Of a DNA stretch of 64,000 bases, positions 41,751 through 51,342 are shown piece after piece. The notes beneath the pieces are model-generated. The model was given only the letters and a program-made list of their open reading frames with translations, did not search any database and was not told the origin of the DNA. This DNA comes from a bacterium (GTDB lineage Bacteria > Myxococcota_A > Bradymonadia > UBA7976 > UBA1532), in assembly GCA_030427205.1 (NCBI GenBank), contig JAUHXC010000001.1:310001-374000 (forward strand), written 5' to 3'. The translations under genes and the position numbers were made by a program. Position 1 is the stretch's first letter. Every line of letters begins with the position of its first letter.

Positions 41751-44351
41751 TCAAGGCGCGAAGAGGCAACCGATCTGCTCGGCGCAGACGAGCGGGTCGC
41801 CCATCGACCGATCAGCCACCTCGACCATGCAGTCGATCTGGCGCTGGGTCGTCGCCGGATCGGCCATCAGCGCCTGCTCGCACCCCATCAGGTAGGCCTG
41901 CTCGTCGCCGAGGCCGAGGAAAGCCTCGTTGCCGCAGACGACGAAGGCATCCCAGGCGTCCTGGCAGCTGCCGGCGGGGCCCACGTCGAAGCAGGCCACG
42001 ACCGTATCGGCGTCGCACATCGCGCCGTCGACGCAGACCTGCAGCGCCTCGGCGGTGCCCATGCCGCGCAGGACCTCGAGCCCGCCGCAGTCGGCGCGGC
42101 AGCCGTCAGCGTCCGGATACAGCCCGTCCTCGCCGATGAACTCGCAGGCGGCGATCTGACCGCAGACGTCGTCGCAGACCATCGGGATCACGCCCGGCGC
42201 GTCGAGGCAGACCTGCAGCTCGTCGCAGCCGGCCCGCTGAGCGCAGGCGGCGCGCACCGGCGTGCCCTCGGGCTCGGGGATGCAGTCCCGCTCGCAGAGG
42301 AAGGTGTCGATGTTCTCGTCGCACGCGTTCTGCGCCGCGCAGAGGCTCTGGCAGGCGGGGCTGGCCGGCTCGACCTCGGCGCCGATGCACTCGGCGACGG
42401 CCGCGCAGCCGGCGCCCGCCCGGCGCGCGCCGATGGCGCAGGCCGCCTGCTCGATCTGCTCGGGGTCTTCGGCGTTGCGCCGGCAGTCGGCGATGCACGC
42501 CTCGTTGCCCTCCGCCAGCCGGCAGCCGACGGTCGCGGCGCAGAAGGCCTCGCAGTAGGCGTCGGGCGGCACCGCCTCGACGCAGGCGTCGAGCGCCGCG
42601 CACTCGGCGTCGGGGCCGGCCTCTTCGAAGCAGGCGCGGGCGCCGTCGAACAGCAGCCCGTCGGCCGCCGGCAGGCCCTCGCCGCACTCGATGAGGCAAT
42701 CGACCGGATCGACCTCGGCGCCGCCGCACTCGATCTCGCGCCTGCACCACGCCCGGCAGGCGTCGCCGCCCGACAGGTCGCCGCCCTCGCACACCGCCCG
42801 CTCGTCACAGCGCGCGGTCGACGCCACGCAGGCCAGCCGGGGCAGGAAGCCCTCGGGGTCGGCGAAGTCGGCGTCGTCGCAGCTCGCGACGCAGTCCGGG
42901 CCGCCGAGGTCGCACGCGTCGAGGCGCTCGCAGAGCACGTCGCAGCGCGGCGGCGCCGGCGGGGTGCACACCGCGGTCGCCTCGCAGGTGCCCGCCGCCA
43001 GGGTGCAGCTGCGCTGGGCGAAGCCGCGGGCGGTGGCGCCGCGGGCCAGGCAGTCGGCCTCGCAGCCCTCGCCCACCTCGCCGCCGCACTCGGCCACCCG
43101 GGCGCAGTAGTCGGGGCAGACGTCGCCGGCGCCGGCGGACTCGACGCAGGCGGCGATGTCGGCGCAGGTATCGCCATAGGCGCAGGTCAACCCGGGACGC
43201 AGCGGCGCGATGAGCGCCTGATCGCCGCTGGCCAGCGCCGCCCGGCACTGCTGCACGCACTCGAACTCCACCTGACCGCCGGGCAGGGTGCCGCACAGGG
43301 CCGAGACCGCGCAGTACTCGTCGCAGGCCTCGAGCGGCACCGTCGCCGGCTGGAAGCAGCGCAGGATCTCGCCGTCGCAGGCCTCGAAGCTGGCGGTCAG
43401 GCAGTCGATGGCGCCGTCGACCAGATCGCGCAGGATCGGCGGGGCCACCTCGACGCAGGCCTCGACCTCGAGGAAGGCGCAGGGTTCGTTGGCCGCGCAC
43501 AGCTCCTCCACCGACGCGTCGCCGACGATGTCGCGGGAGACCTGCTGCCCGCAGGCGGCGAGCTCTTCGCAGTCGGCGGCCTCGCGGGCGCAGGTGCGGG
43601 CGATCGTCTGCCGCCGGCGGGCGACCGGATCGTCCACCTCGGCCGGCTGGGCGCAGTCGAGGGCGCAGTCGATGGGATCGACGCTGTCGTCGCAGCCGGC
43701 GCGGGCGTCGCACAGCGCGAGGCAGTCCGCCTGCCGCTCGCCGAGCACGCAGCGGGCGAAGTCGGGCTCGCTGCACGTCTCGGGCTCGTAGACCACCGCC
43801 TCGCCGCAGTTGATGATCGACTGCGCCAGCTCGCGGTTGTTGCAGGCCGTCGCGCAGTTGGCCACGTCGGGCAGCCCGCCGGGCACCCGCGCGCTGGCCC
43901 CGCACTCATCGAGGGTCTCGCAGACGTCGGGGCACTCGGGCCGCGGGCGGGCGGGCACCACGCACTCTTCGAGCGCGTCGCAGGCGGTGATCTGCATGCA
44001 CGAGCGATAGCCCTGGAAACGGTCGGACAGCTCGGCGTCGGCGCAGCCGCGCAGGCACTCGTCGCGCTCGCCGGCCCACAGGTCGAGCCGGTCGCAGCCG
44101 GCGTAGACCCCGCAGATGTCGTCGCAGGTCTCCAGATCGCGGATCAGCCCCATGTCCGGATCGGGCTCGGGCTCCATGCCCAGGTCGGGCTCGGGCTCCG
44201 CGGCGCCATCGGGGTCGGGATCGCCGTCGGTCTCGGCGTCCATGATGCGCACCAAGGCGTCGGGCTCGGGCGTCTCGTCCGGGCCGCCACCGTCGTCGCA
44301 GGCCACGACGAGCGGCCCCACGAGCAGAAACACCGCCATCCACCGCTGCAT
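41751..44351 (-). CDS. Large Cys-rich lipoprotein with ~60-75 aa repeats
   Basis: 866 aa from the ATG at 44351, with AGGGGAG about 6 bp upstream. The signal ends in GPLVVAC (lipobox). An acidic linker with EPEPDLGMEPEPDPDMG follows. The rest is about a dozen modules built on C-x3-C and C-x(10-30)-C pairs, for example CPDVCETLDECG and CPDYCARVAECGG, each 60-75 residues long. This family differs from the short CxxDxDC modules of the 20-kb locus. It is probably a disulfide-stabilised surface array. The function is unknown; no enzyme motif is seen. Confidence 0.7.
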   Translation of the reverse strand: MQRWMAVFLLVGPLVVACDDGGGPDETPEPDALVRIMDAETDGDPDPDGAAEPEPDLGMEPEPDPDMGLIRDLETCDDICGVYAGCDRLDLWAGERDECLRGCADAELSDRFQGYRSCMQITACDALEECVVPARPRPECPDVCETLDECGASARVPGGLPDVANCATACNNRELAQSIINCGEAVVYEPETCSEPDFARCVLGERQADCLALCDARAGCDDSVDPIDCALDCAQPAEVDDPVARRRQTIARTCAREAADCEELAACGQQVSRDIVGDASVEELCAANEPCAFLEVEACVEVAPPILRDLVDGAIDCLTASFEACDGEILRCFQPATVPLEACDEYCAVSALCGTLPGGQVEFECVQQCRAALASGDQALIAPLRPGLTCAYGDTCADIAACVESAGAGDVCPDYCARVAECGGEVGEGCEADCLARGATARGFAQRSCTLAAGTCEATAVCTPPAPPRCDVLCERLDACDLGGPDCVASCDDADFADPEGFLPRLACVASTARCDERAVCEGGDLSGGDACRAWCRREIECGGAEVDPVDCLIECGEGLPAADGLLFDGARACFEEAGPDAECAALDACVEAVPPDAYCEAFCAATVGCRLAEGNEACIADCRRNAEDPEQIEQAACAIGARRAGAGCAAVAECIGAEVEPASPACQSLCAAQNACDENIDTFLCERDCIPEPEGTPVRAACAQRAGCDELQVCLDAPGVIPMVCDDVCGQIAACEFIGEDGLYPDADGCRADCGGLEVLRGMGTAEALQVCVDGAMCDADTVVACFDVGPAGSCQDAWDAFVVCGNEAFLGLGDEQAYLMGCEQALMADPATTQRQIDCMVEVADRSMGDPLVCAEQIGCLFAP

Positions 44352-44511
44352 GATCACTCCCCTGATCGAGTTGCGCTTCGGCCGGGCGTCGGCCGGTGCG
44401 TCTTCTACGTCAAGGGCCGGGACCGAAACAAGGGCGGCGACGTGCGATCACCGTCGACGGATATCGCGCGGGCGCGGGGACTCTGGGCGGTTCGGGGGGC
44501 GGTTCGGGCCC

Positions 44512-45246
44512 TCAGCGGGCGCGGCGCAGCACCAGGGCCTGCATGAAGACCCGGCCGCGGCCGATGCGGCGGTACCAGTGGGCCTCGGCGAGCACCTCGC
44601 GCACCACCGGATCGTTCTTGCTGACCGTCTTGGCGGCCACCATGGCCCAGGCGCGGCGCATGGCGTCGGCGTAGAAGGCGTCCCACAGCTCGGGCTGCAG
44701 CGGCACCTGATGCACCAGCTCGTAGCCCGCGTTGCGCACGACGGTGTGACAGTCGGCCAGGGTGCGCAGCGGCTCGACCATGTGCCGCTCGAGCGGCTCG
44801 CGCACCTCGGGCGGCGCGTCCTTGTTGACCACGCCGGGATAGGTCACCGCCACATGCCCGTTGCGCGGCACCAGCCGACGCCACTCGGTCAGCGCCTTCT
44901 GCAGGCCCAGCTTGAGGGCGGCGCCCTCGGCCATCACCAGCCGGAAGCTCTCGTCGGCGAACGGCAGCGCGCCGTAGGACGCGGCCACCGGCTTGACCAG
45001 GTGGCCCGCGCCGCCGTCGGTCGTGCGCGCCTGCACCACCGGCAGATAGCGCGGCTCTTCGTCGACGGCGACGATGCGGCAGCCCCGCGAGCGGGCCACC
45101 CAGGTGGCGCGATCACCCGATGCACACCTGAGGTCGAGGACCAGGTGGTTGGCCTTGATCTGAACCTGGTTCAGATAGGCCGAGGTGAACGTCGAGCCGC
45201 CGGGCTCGCTCCGCGGGAGCGGAGAGAAGAAGGTGAAGCGATCCAC
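44512..45246 (-). CDS. SAM-dependent methyltransferase (class I)
   Basis: 244 aa. HLVLDLRCASGDRATWVA is a divergent motif I (ASG instead of GCG), followed by CRIVAVDEEPRYL, whose acidic residue would bind the ribose. LPFADESFRLVMAEGAALKLG fits motif II to III of the methyltransferase-11 group. The C-terminal third (MRRAWAMVAAKTV) has no clear relatives known to me. The substrate is unknown. It lies 15 bp downstream of citrate synthase on the same strand, so they are probably co-transcribed. Confidence 0.75.
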   Translation of the reverse strand: MDRFTFFSPLPRSEPGGSTFTSAYLNQVQIKANHLVLDLRCASGDRATWVARSRGCRIVAVDEEPRYLPVVQARTTDGGAGHLVKPVAASYGALPFADESFRLVMAEGAALKLGLQKALTEWRRLVPRNGHVAVTYPGVVNKDAPPEVREPLERHMVEPLRTLADCHTVVRNAGYELVHQVPLQPELWDAFYADAMRRAWAMVAAKTVSKNDPVVREVLAEAHWYRRIGRGRVFMQALVLRRAR

Positions 45247-45261
45247 GCCACCCAGCCTACA

Positions 45262-46401
45262 TCAACGGTCGGCGATGTCTACATACTCGGCGTCGGTCTC
45301 GCCGATGTACATCTGGGTCGGGCGGTAGATGCGGTTGTCTTCCAGCTGTTCGAGCCAGTGCGCGCTCCATCCGGAGACCCGGGCGATGGCGAACAACGGG
45401 GTGAACAGATCGACCTCGATGCCCAGCTTCTCGTAGACCAGACCGCTGTAGAAGTCGACGTTGGGGTAGATGCCCTTGGCGCCCAGCCGCTTGGCGGCCT
45501 CCTCCTCGAGGGTGCGGGCGATGTCGTACAGCGGGGTCGAGCCGTGGCTCTGGAAGAGGTCGGCGGCCATCTTCTGCAGGATGGTCGCCCGCGGGTCCTT
45601 GACCTTGTAGACCCGGTGACCCAGGCCCATGATCTTCTCTTTGCGGGCGATCATGCCGCCGAGCACCTCGCCGACCTGCTCGATGTCGGTGAAGTGGGCC
45701 CGCAGCATGTGCAGCACCCGCTCGTTGGCCCCGCCGTGCAGCGGACCCGACAGCGAGCCGACCGCGCCGGCGATGGCCGAGTAGGGGTTGGCCAGCGTCG
45801 AGCCGACCACCCGCCCGGTGAAGGTGCTGGCGTTGAAGCCGTGCTCGGCGTGCAGCACGAAGCAGACGTCGATCAGCCGGGTCACCTTGGCGTCGGGCTT
45901 CTCGCCGGTGAGCATGTAGACGAAGTTCGCCGCGTGGTTGAGCTCCCCGTCGGGGGCGATGACGTCCTCGCCCTTCCGGATGCGGTCGAAGGCGGCGACG
46001 ATCGTCGGCATCGAGGCGATCATGCGCAGCGCGGCCGCCCGGTTGCCCTCGCGGTCGGTGACGTCCATCTGCGGGTAGAAGGTGCCGAGGGCCGCCACGG
46101 CGGTCTGCAGGGCGACCATCGGGTGGCCGTCCTTCGGCAGGCTGCGCAGGATGGCGAGCACGCCCTCCGGCAGCCCGCGCACCGCGCGCAGCTCGGCGTC
46201 GAAGGCCTTCAGCTCGTCGGCGGTCGGCAGCGCCCCGAAGAGCAGCAGGTAGACCGTCTCCTCGAAGGTGCTCTTCTCGGCGAGGGCCTCGATGCGGATG
46301 CCCCGGTAGCGGAGGATGCCCTCCTGACCGTTGATCAGGCCGATGGCCGACTTGGCGGCCACGACCCCGGCCAGCCCCGGAACGAAATTGACCTCACCCA
46401 T
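45262..46401 (-). CDS. gltA: Citrate synthase
   Basis: 379 aa, with GGAGG about 9 bp before the ATG. The catalytic set is visible: LHAEHGFNAS (first His), GPLHGGANERV (second His) and YPNVDFYSGLVY (catalytic Asp). MGLGHRVYKVKDPRA is the oxaloacetate/CoA loop. It condenses acetyl-CoA and oxaloacetate in the TCA cycle. The 379-aa length fits the shorter, Gram-positive/archaeal-type (si) branch, in which methylcitrate synthases also fall, so 2-methylcitrate activity cannot be excluded. Confidence 0.88.
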   Translation of the reverse strand: MGEVNFVPGLAGVVAAKSAIGLINGQEGILRYRGIRIEALAEKSTFEETVYLLLFGALPTADELKAFDAELRAVRGLPEGVLAILRSLPKDGHPMVALQTAVAALGTFYPQMDVTDREGNRAAALRMIASMPTIVAAFDRIRKGEDVIAPDGELNHAANFVYMLTGEKPDAKVTRLIDVCFVLHAEHGFNASTFTGRVVGSTLANPYSAIAGAVGSLSGPLHGGANERVLHMLRAHFTDIEQVGEVLGGMIARKEKIMGLGHRVYKVKDPRATILQKMAADLFQSHGSTPLYDIARTLEEEAAKRLGAKGIYPNVDFYSGLVYEKLGIEVDLFTPLFAIARVSGWSAHWLEQLEDNRIYRPTQMYIGETDAEYVDIADR

Positions 46402-46485
46402 GTGTCCGGCCTCCTTCAGTCTCGCGATGAGTCAGTGCTTGGGGGCCCGGCACCGTGCGCCGCGCAGGACCCAATACGACGCCGC

Positions 46486-46514
46486 CTTATACCAGATCGA
46501 ACGCCGCGGTCGAA
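46486..46514 (-). promoter_or_regulatory. Candidate promoter of the citrate synthase gene
   Basis: On the minus strand TTCGAC (46514-46509), a 17-bp spacer, then TATAAG (46491-46486). It lies about 85 bp before the start codon in the 153-bp gap after the amidohydrolase stop. Both elements and the spacing are good for this GC content. Confidence 0.5.
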
Positions 46515-46554
46515 GAACGGAAATGCCGATCGGGCCTCAGGTTGACGCGATGCA

Positions 46555-47826
46555 TCACCGCGCGGGGGTCTCGGCCGCCTTTTTTGCTTTCGGCGCTGCG
46601 CCCGGCGCCGGGTCCGACGCCGCGGGGGCGAGGGGCCGCGCCCGATCGGGCAGGGTGCGATAGCGCTCGAGCAGCGCCGCCTGCCGATGATCGCGCGGCG
46701 CCTCGACGCCGCCGACGAAGACCCGCTCGGCCACCGTCGACAGTTCGAAGGGGTCGCCGCTCCACACGACCACGTCGGCCACCGCGCCGGGGCGCAGGAC
46801 CCCCCGTTCGCCCAGCCCGAACGCCAGGGCCGGCGCCCGGGTGATCGCCCGCAGCGCGGCCCCGTGGGGCAGGCCCTCGCGCACCGCGTTGCCCGCCGCC
46901 TGACGCAGCGTGCGCACGTTGTGGGTGCTGAAGCTCGACAGGATCACCTCGACCCCCGCCTCGGCGAGCACCCGCGCGTTGTCGCCGCGGGCGGCGAGCC
47001 GCTGGAAGTTCTCCGGCGCGTTGAGCAGCGGGTCGACGATCACCGGCACCTTCGCCGCCGCCAGCGCCGGCGCGAGGGCCGCCGCCTCGGCGCCCATCGA
47101 GACGATCAGCTTCAGCCCGAAGGCCGCGGCGATGTCGAGCGCGGCGGCGATGTCGCTGCGGCGATCGGCGCGCACCATCAGCGGCAGGCGACCGGCGAGC
47201 ACCGGCTGCAGCGCCTCGAGGTCGAGCCGGCTCGCCGCCAGCCGGCGATAGGCGTTGCGCTCGAAGGCGCGGGTGTTCTCGGCGTAGGCCCGCGCGTCGT
47301 CGAGCACCTCGCGCAGCTCGGCGATGGCCACCCCGCGGCTGCCGTCGCGCCGCCCGCCGAGGTTGACCACCATCGCCACCGGCGCGATGGGCGCGGCGAC
47401 CCCCGGCCCGCTCCAGCTCGGCACCGCCGCCGCCTGACCGGTGATCAGGCCGCCGCCGGGCGAGGTCACGAAGAGCGTCAGCCCGTGGGCCCGCTGAATC
47501 GGGATCAACCGGCTGTCGGGGTTGAAGCCGTCGAGCGCGCGGTAGGCCGCCCTTATGGGGTCGCCCTCGCCGCTGTCGTCGACGGTCTCGTCGGCGCCCC
47601 AGATCTCGACCAGACCCAGCCGGGTCTCCGCCTCGATGAGCCCGGGGGTGACCACCCGACCCGCCGCGTCGATCACCGTCGCCCCGGCCGGCGCCTTCAA
47701 CCCCGCGCCGACCGCGACGACGCGGCCGTCTTCGATGATCAGCGTGCCGTTCTCGATCGGCTCGCCTTCGACCGGGTGCACCGTGCCGCCGACGATGGCG
47801 ATCAGGGCCATGAGCGTGCCGATCAT
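46555..47826 (-). CDS. Amidohydrolase-superfamily protein lacking the HxH motif
   Basis: 423 aa; the ATG at 47826 overlaps the upstream stop (ATGA). A hydrophobic N-terminus precedes a typical amidohydrolase start: GGTVHPVEGEPIENGTLIIEDGRVVAVG. The strand-1 motif that should read GLIDxHxH reads GLIEAETRLG, so both His ligands are missing. The C-terminal GAVADVVVWSGDPFEL motif is intact. SSFSTHNVRTL may keep one later site. It is the downstream partner of a full-motif amidohydrolase; it may act as a structural or inactive subunit, or use different chemistry. The tail is Ala/Pro/Lys-rich. Confidence 0.8.
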   Translation of the reverse strand: MIGTLMALIAIVGGTVHPVEGEPIENGTLIIEDGRVVAVGAGLKAPAGATVIDAAGRVVTPGLIEAETRLGLVEIWGADETVDDSGEGDPIRAAYRALDGFNPDSRLIPIQRAHGLTLFVTSPGGGLITGQAAAVPSWSGPGVAAPIAPVAMVVNLGGRRDGSRGVAIAELREVLDDARAYAENTRAFERNAYRRLAASRLDLEALQPVLAGRLPLMVRADRRSDIAAALDIAAAFGLKLIVSMGAEAAALAPALAAAKVPVIVDPLLNAPENFQRLAARGDNARVLAEAGVEVILSSFSTHNVRTLRQAAGNAVREGLPHGAALRAITRAPALAFGLGERGVLRPGAVADVVVWSGDPFELSTVAERVFVGGVEAPRDHRQAALLERYRTLPDRARPLAPAASDPAPGAAPKAKKAAETPAR

Positions 47827-49385
47827 CGCTGACCTCCCTGGGGGCTGGACTGGCTGCCGGAGGTGGTGCCGGGGCGCGCGGCCCCGGCGGGCGGCTGCGC
47901 GCCGGGCAGGCCGCTGTGCAGGCCCACCTCGAAGTCGCTCCACGGCGGCTGGGGGTTGACCCGGTCGTGGCGCAGGTGCCCGTCGATCCAGACGAGGTCG
48001 GCCCGGGCGTAGACGCTCAGCGGGTCGCGATCCCACAGCACCACGTCGGCCATCTTGCCCGGCTCGAGGCTGCCGGTCTGCTCGGCGACGCCCAGCGCGA
48101 TGGCCGGGTTGATCGTCACCCAGCGCAGCGCGGCGTGGGCGTCGAGCGCCGTGCCCGCGGGCGCGCCCGGGTCGGGTTCGAGCCCGGCGTGCGTGCCCGC
48201 GGCGAGCCCCTTGGCCGCCTCCTGGTTGAGCCGCTGGATGCCGCGCGCGCTGTCGGAGTGCACCACCGCCAGCCCACCGGCCATGTGGGTCAGGGCCAGG
48301 GTCTGCTCGATGCCGTCCCAGGCCTCGATCTTGAAGCCCCACCAGTCGGCCCAGGTGCTCACCGCGACCCCGCGGGCGGCGAGCACGTCGCGGATCTTGT
48401 AGGCCTCGACCGCGTGGTGGAACGACGCCACCTCGTAGCCGAACTCCTCGGCCAGCTTGAGCTGCAGCAGCATCTCGTCGGCCCGGTAGCAGTGGATGTG
48501 CACCTGGATCGTGCCCTCGAGCACCCCGGCGAGCGTCTCGAGCACCAGGTCGCGCTTGGGCGGCACCTTCGCGGTGTCTTCGCCCTTCTTCTTGGGGTTG
48601 GCCCGGTAGTCCGCCCAGTCGCGGGCGTAGCGCCGGGCGGCGATCAGCTTGTCGCGCATCAGGTAGAGGCTGCCCATGCGGCTCATGGGCATCGACTTGC
48701 GCCCCTGCCCGTAGACCCGCTTGGGGTTCTCACCGCAGGCCATCTTGATGCTGTCCTTCGCGCCGGGGAACCGCATCGCCCGCGACTCCCGCGCCGGGTG
48801 CAGCTTGAGCACCGCCCCGCGGCCGCCCATCAGGTTGCCCGAGCCGGGCAGCACCATGATCGTCGTCACCCCGCCGGCCACCGCCCGCTGGATGCCCGGG
48901 TCCTGCGGCCAGAAGGCCTCCTCGGCGCGCACCCCGGCGGTGATCGGGTTGGTCATCTCGTTGCCGTCGGCGTGGGCCCAGGTGCCCGGCGCCGGATAGA
49001 CCCCCAGGTGGCTGTGGGTGTCGATGAGCCCGGGGGTCAGCACCCGCCCGGCGCCGTCGATCACCGCCTCGCCGGCGGCGGCCGCGGGCGCGTCGCCCTC
49101 GCCGAGCGCGTCGATGCGCCCGTCCTTCAGCCGGATCCAGCCGCGCTCGATGCGCGGGCTGTCGGCCTTGGCGGTCAAGAGGGTCACGTCGCGCACCAGC
49201 ACCGGCGGGGCCACGTCGCGGACGCCGGTCAGCGCCGCGGGCTCTTCGGCCACCGGCGGGTCGAGCGGCACGGGCGTCGGTTTGGCGTCGTCTTTCGCGG
49301 GCGCGCCGCCGCAGGCCGCCAGCAGCAGCGGCAGCGCCAGCAGCAGCGGCAGCGCGGGGAGCGGGGCAGACAGGGCTCGGGTCAT
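47823..49385 (-). CDS. Amidohydrolase-family lipoprotein with intact metal motif
   Basis: 520 aa, with GGGAGG 4-5 bp before the ATG. The signal ends in LLLAAC (lipobox), placing the enzyme on the periplasmic side of a membrane. TPGLIDTHSHLGVYPAPG has the HxH metal ligands. IQVHIHCYRADEM and VASFHHAVEAYK give the next His ligands, VVHSDSARG the catalytic Asp, and MADVVLWDRDPL the C-terminal strand. It probably hydrolyses a peptide-like or imide bond; the exact substrate is unknown. It is coupled to a second amidohydrolase that lacks HxH. Confidence 0.85.
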   Translation of the reverse strand: MTRALSAPLPALPLLLALPLLLAACGGAPAKDDAKPTPVPLDPPVAEEPAALTGVRDVAPPVLVRDVTLLTAKADSPRIERGWIRLKDGRIDALGEGDAPAAAAGEAVIDGAGRVLTPGLIDTHSHLGVYPAPGTWAHADGNEMTNPITAGVRAEEAFWPQDPGIQRAVAGGVTTIMVLPGSGNLMGGRGAVLKLHPARESRAMRFPGAKDSIKMACGENPKRVYGQGRKSMPMSRMGSLYLMRDKLIAARRYARDWADYRANPKKKGEDTAKVPPKRDLVLETLAGVLEGTIQVHIHCYRADEMLLQLKLAEEFGYEVASFHHAVEAYKIRDVLAARGVAVSTWADWWGFKIEAWDGIEQTLALTHMAGGLAVVHSDSARGIQRLNQEAAKGLAAGTHAGLEPDPGAPAGTALDAHAALRWVTINPAIALGVAEQTGSLEPGKMADVVLWDRDPLSVYARADLVWIDGHLRHDRVNPQPPWSDFEVGLHSGLPGAQPPAGAARPGTTSGSQSSPQGGQR

Positions 49386-49565
49386 GGGGCCTCCCGGTTG
49401 TGGGCCGTCACGGCGCGAGGACAGTACCGGTTCAGCGCGCCGATTGGCAGGGCGGCCGGCGCCGCGCAGGTGGCCGCGCCGCGTCCGGTGCGTAGCGTCT
49501 GTCCAGGCAGATGAATCCGATTCGCAGAGAGGCGCCGAAGGCAGACGCGCCGCGGAGGACATCCC

Positions 49566-51323
49566 ATGACGCCCGACATCGCCATCGTGCTGGGCATCAC
49601 GGTCATCGGCACCGTGCTCTTCGTCACCGAGTGGGTGCGCTACGACGTCACCGCCATCGGCATCGCCGCCGCGCTGCTCGTCAGCGGCGTGCTCGACCTG
49701 CCCGCGGCCCTCTCGGGGCTGTCGAGCCCGGCCACCGTGGCCATCGCCTGCATGCTCGGCCTCAGCGCCGGTCTGGCCGAGACCGGCGCCCTGCGGCCCC
49801 TGTCGGAGGCCATCACCCGGCTGGCGGCCCGCAGTCGATCGCTGGCGGTGCTGGCGACGCTGCTGGTGGTCGCGGTGGCCTCGGGCTTCGTCAACAACAC
49901 CGCGGTGGTCGTGCTGTTCATCCCCGTGCTGCTCGAGCTCGCCCCGACCCTCGACGACGACGCCTCGCGGCTCTTGATGCCGATGTCGTTCGTCTCGATC
50001 CTCGGCGGGGTCTGCACGCTGCTGGGCACCTCGACCAACCTGGTGGTCAGCGCGGTGGCCGTCGGCGAGGGGCTGGCCCCCATCGGCATGTTCGAGATGC
50101 TGCCCGTCGGCGCGGTGCTCGCCGCGGTGGGGCTGGCCTACGTCATGCTCGGTCGCCGCTTCCTGCCCGCCCGGCGCGGCGCCGACGACCTCGCCGGAGG
50201 CTACGCCATGAGCCCCTACGTCGCCGACGTCGAGGTGGGGCCGGGGGCCGACGTCTGCGGGCGCCCCGTCGAGCAGGTCGAGGCCGTCGCCGGGGTACGG
50301 GTCGACGCCCTCGAGCTCATGCGCGACGACGCGGCGGTGCCCGGCGCGCCGATCCGCCCCGGCGATGTGCTGCGGCTGAGGGCCAGCCCGCGGGACGTCG
50401 CCCGGGTGCTCACCGACGCGCACTACACCCCGTGCACCCCGCGGGTCTGGTCCGACGCCGACTTCGAGGCCGGCCGCGACGTGCTCGTCGAGGCGGTCGT
50501 CGCCGGCTCCGACATCGCCGAGCGGCGGCTGAACGCGGTGGATTTCCCCGGCCGCTTCGGCGCCGTACCCATGGCGGTGCGGCGGCGCGGCGGGGTCGAG
50601 CACAGCCACCTGGCGGACCTCAAGCTGCACCCCGGCGACAGCCTGCTGCTCAAGCTGCCGCCCGACCGCTTCGACGGCCTGCGCCGGGCGGGGCTCTTCG
50701 TGGTCTCCGAGCTGGGCACCCCCCGCTGGCGGCGGCGGCGGGCGCCCATCGCCGGGCTGATCATGCTCGGGGTGGTGCTGGCCACCGCCACCGGCGCCCT
50801 GCCCGCCGCCGGCGCGACCATGGTCGGGGTGCTGGCGATGCTGCTGTGCGGCTGCCTGAGCCCGGAGAAGCTCTACGAGGCCATCGACTGGAAGATCGTG
50901 ATGCTGCTGGCGGGGGTCATCCCCCTCGGCGTCGCCATGGAGCAGACCGGCGCCGCCCGCCTGATCGCCGACGGGCTCCTGGGCCTGACCGCCGGCCTCG
51001 CCCCCGGCCTGATCGTCGCCGCGGTCTTCGGGCTGGCCAACCTGCTGACCAACCTCATCTCGAACGCCGCCGCCGCCGCGCTGCTCACCCCGCTGGCCAT
51101 CCAGACCGGCCACGCCCTGGGTATCGACCCCCGGCCGCTGGTGATGGCGGTGGCCTTCGGCGCGTCGTTGGCGTTCGCCACGCCCATCGGGTATCAGACC
51201 AACACGCTGATCTACGGACCCGGCAACTACCGCTTCGCCGACTATCTGCGCTTCGGCGGCCCGCTGACGGCGCTGTGCGCGGCGGCGGTGGCGCTGATGG
51301 TCCCGCTCGTCTGGCCGGTCTGA
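49566..51323 (+). CDS. SLC13/DASS-family permease with TrkA-C (RCK-C) domains
   Basis: 585 aa, with GGAGG about 6 bp before the ATG. Two hydrophobic halves flank a soluble middle (about 205-390). The first half has FVNNTAVVVLFIPVLLELAP and GTSTNLVVSA, the SNT-type motif of DASS carriers. The second has TNLISNAAAAALLTPLA. The middle holds two RCK-C-like modules, with CGRPVEQVEAVAG and SDIAERRLNAVDFPGRFG. Such proteins move dicarboxylates, sulfate or other anions with sodium. It is followed 19 bp later by a SulP transporter, which suggests inorganic anion transport. Confidence 0.85.
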   Translation: MTPDIAIVLGITVIGTVLFVTEWVRYDVTAIGIAAALLVSGVLDLPAALSGLSSPATVAIACMLGLSAGLAETGALRPLSEAITRLAARSRSLAVLATLLVVAVASGFVNNTAVVVLFIPVLLELAPTLDDDASRLLMPMSFVSILGGVCTLLGTSTNLVVSAVAVGEGLAPIGMFEMLPVGAVLAAVGLAYVMLGRRFLPARRGADDLAGGYAMSPYVADVEVGPGADVCGRPVEQVEAVAGVRVDALELMRDDAAVPGAPIRPGDVLRLRASPRDVARVLTDAHYTPCTPRVWSDADFEAGRDVLVEAVVAGSDIAERRLNAVDFPGRFGAVPMAVRRRGGVEHSHLADLKLHPGDSLLLKLPPDRFDGLRRAGLFVVSELGTPRWRRRRAPIAGLIMLGVVLATATGALPAAGATMVGVLAMLLCGCLSPEKLYEAIDWKIVMLLAGVIPLGVAMEQTGAARLIADGLLGLTAGLAPGLIVAAVFGLANLLTNLISNAAAAALLTPLAIQTGHALGIDPRPLVMAVAFGASLAFATPIGYQTNTLIYGPGNYRFADYLRFGGPLTALCAAAVALMVPLVWPV

Positions 51324-51342
51324 CCCGCGGAGCGCGCGCACG

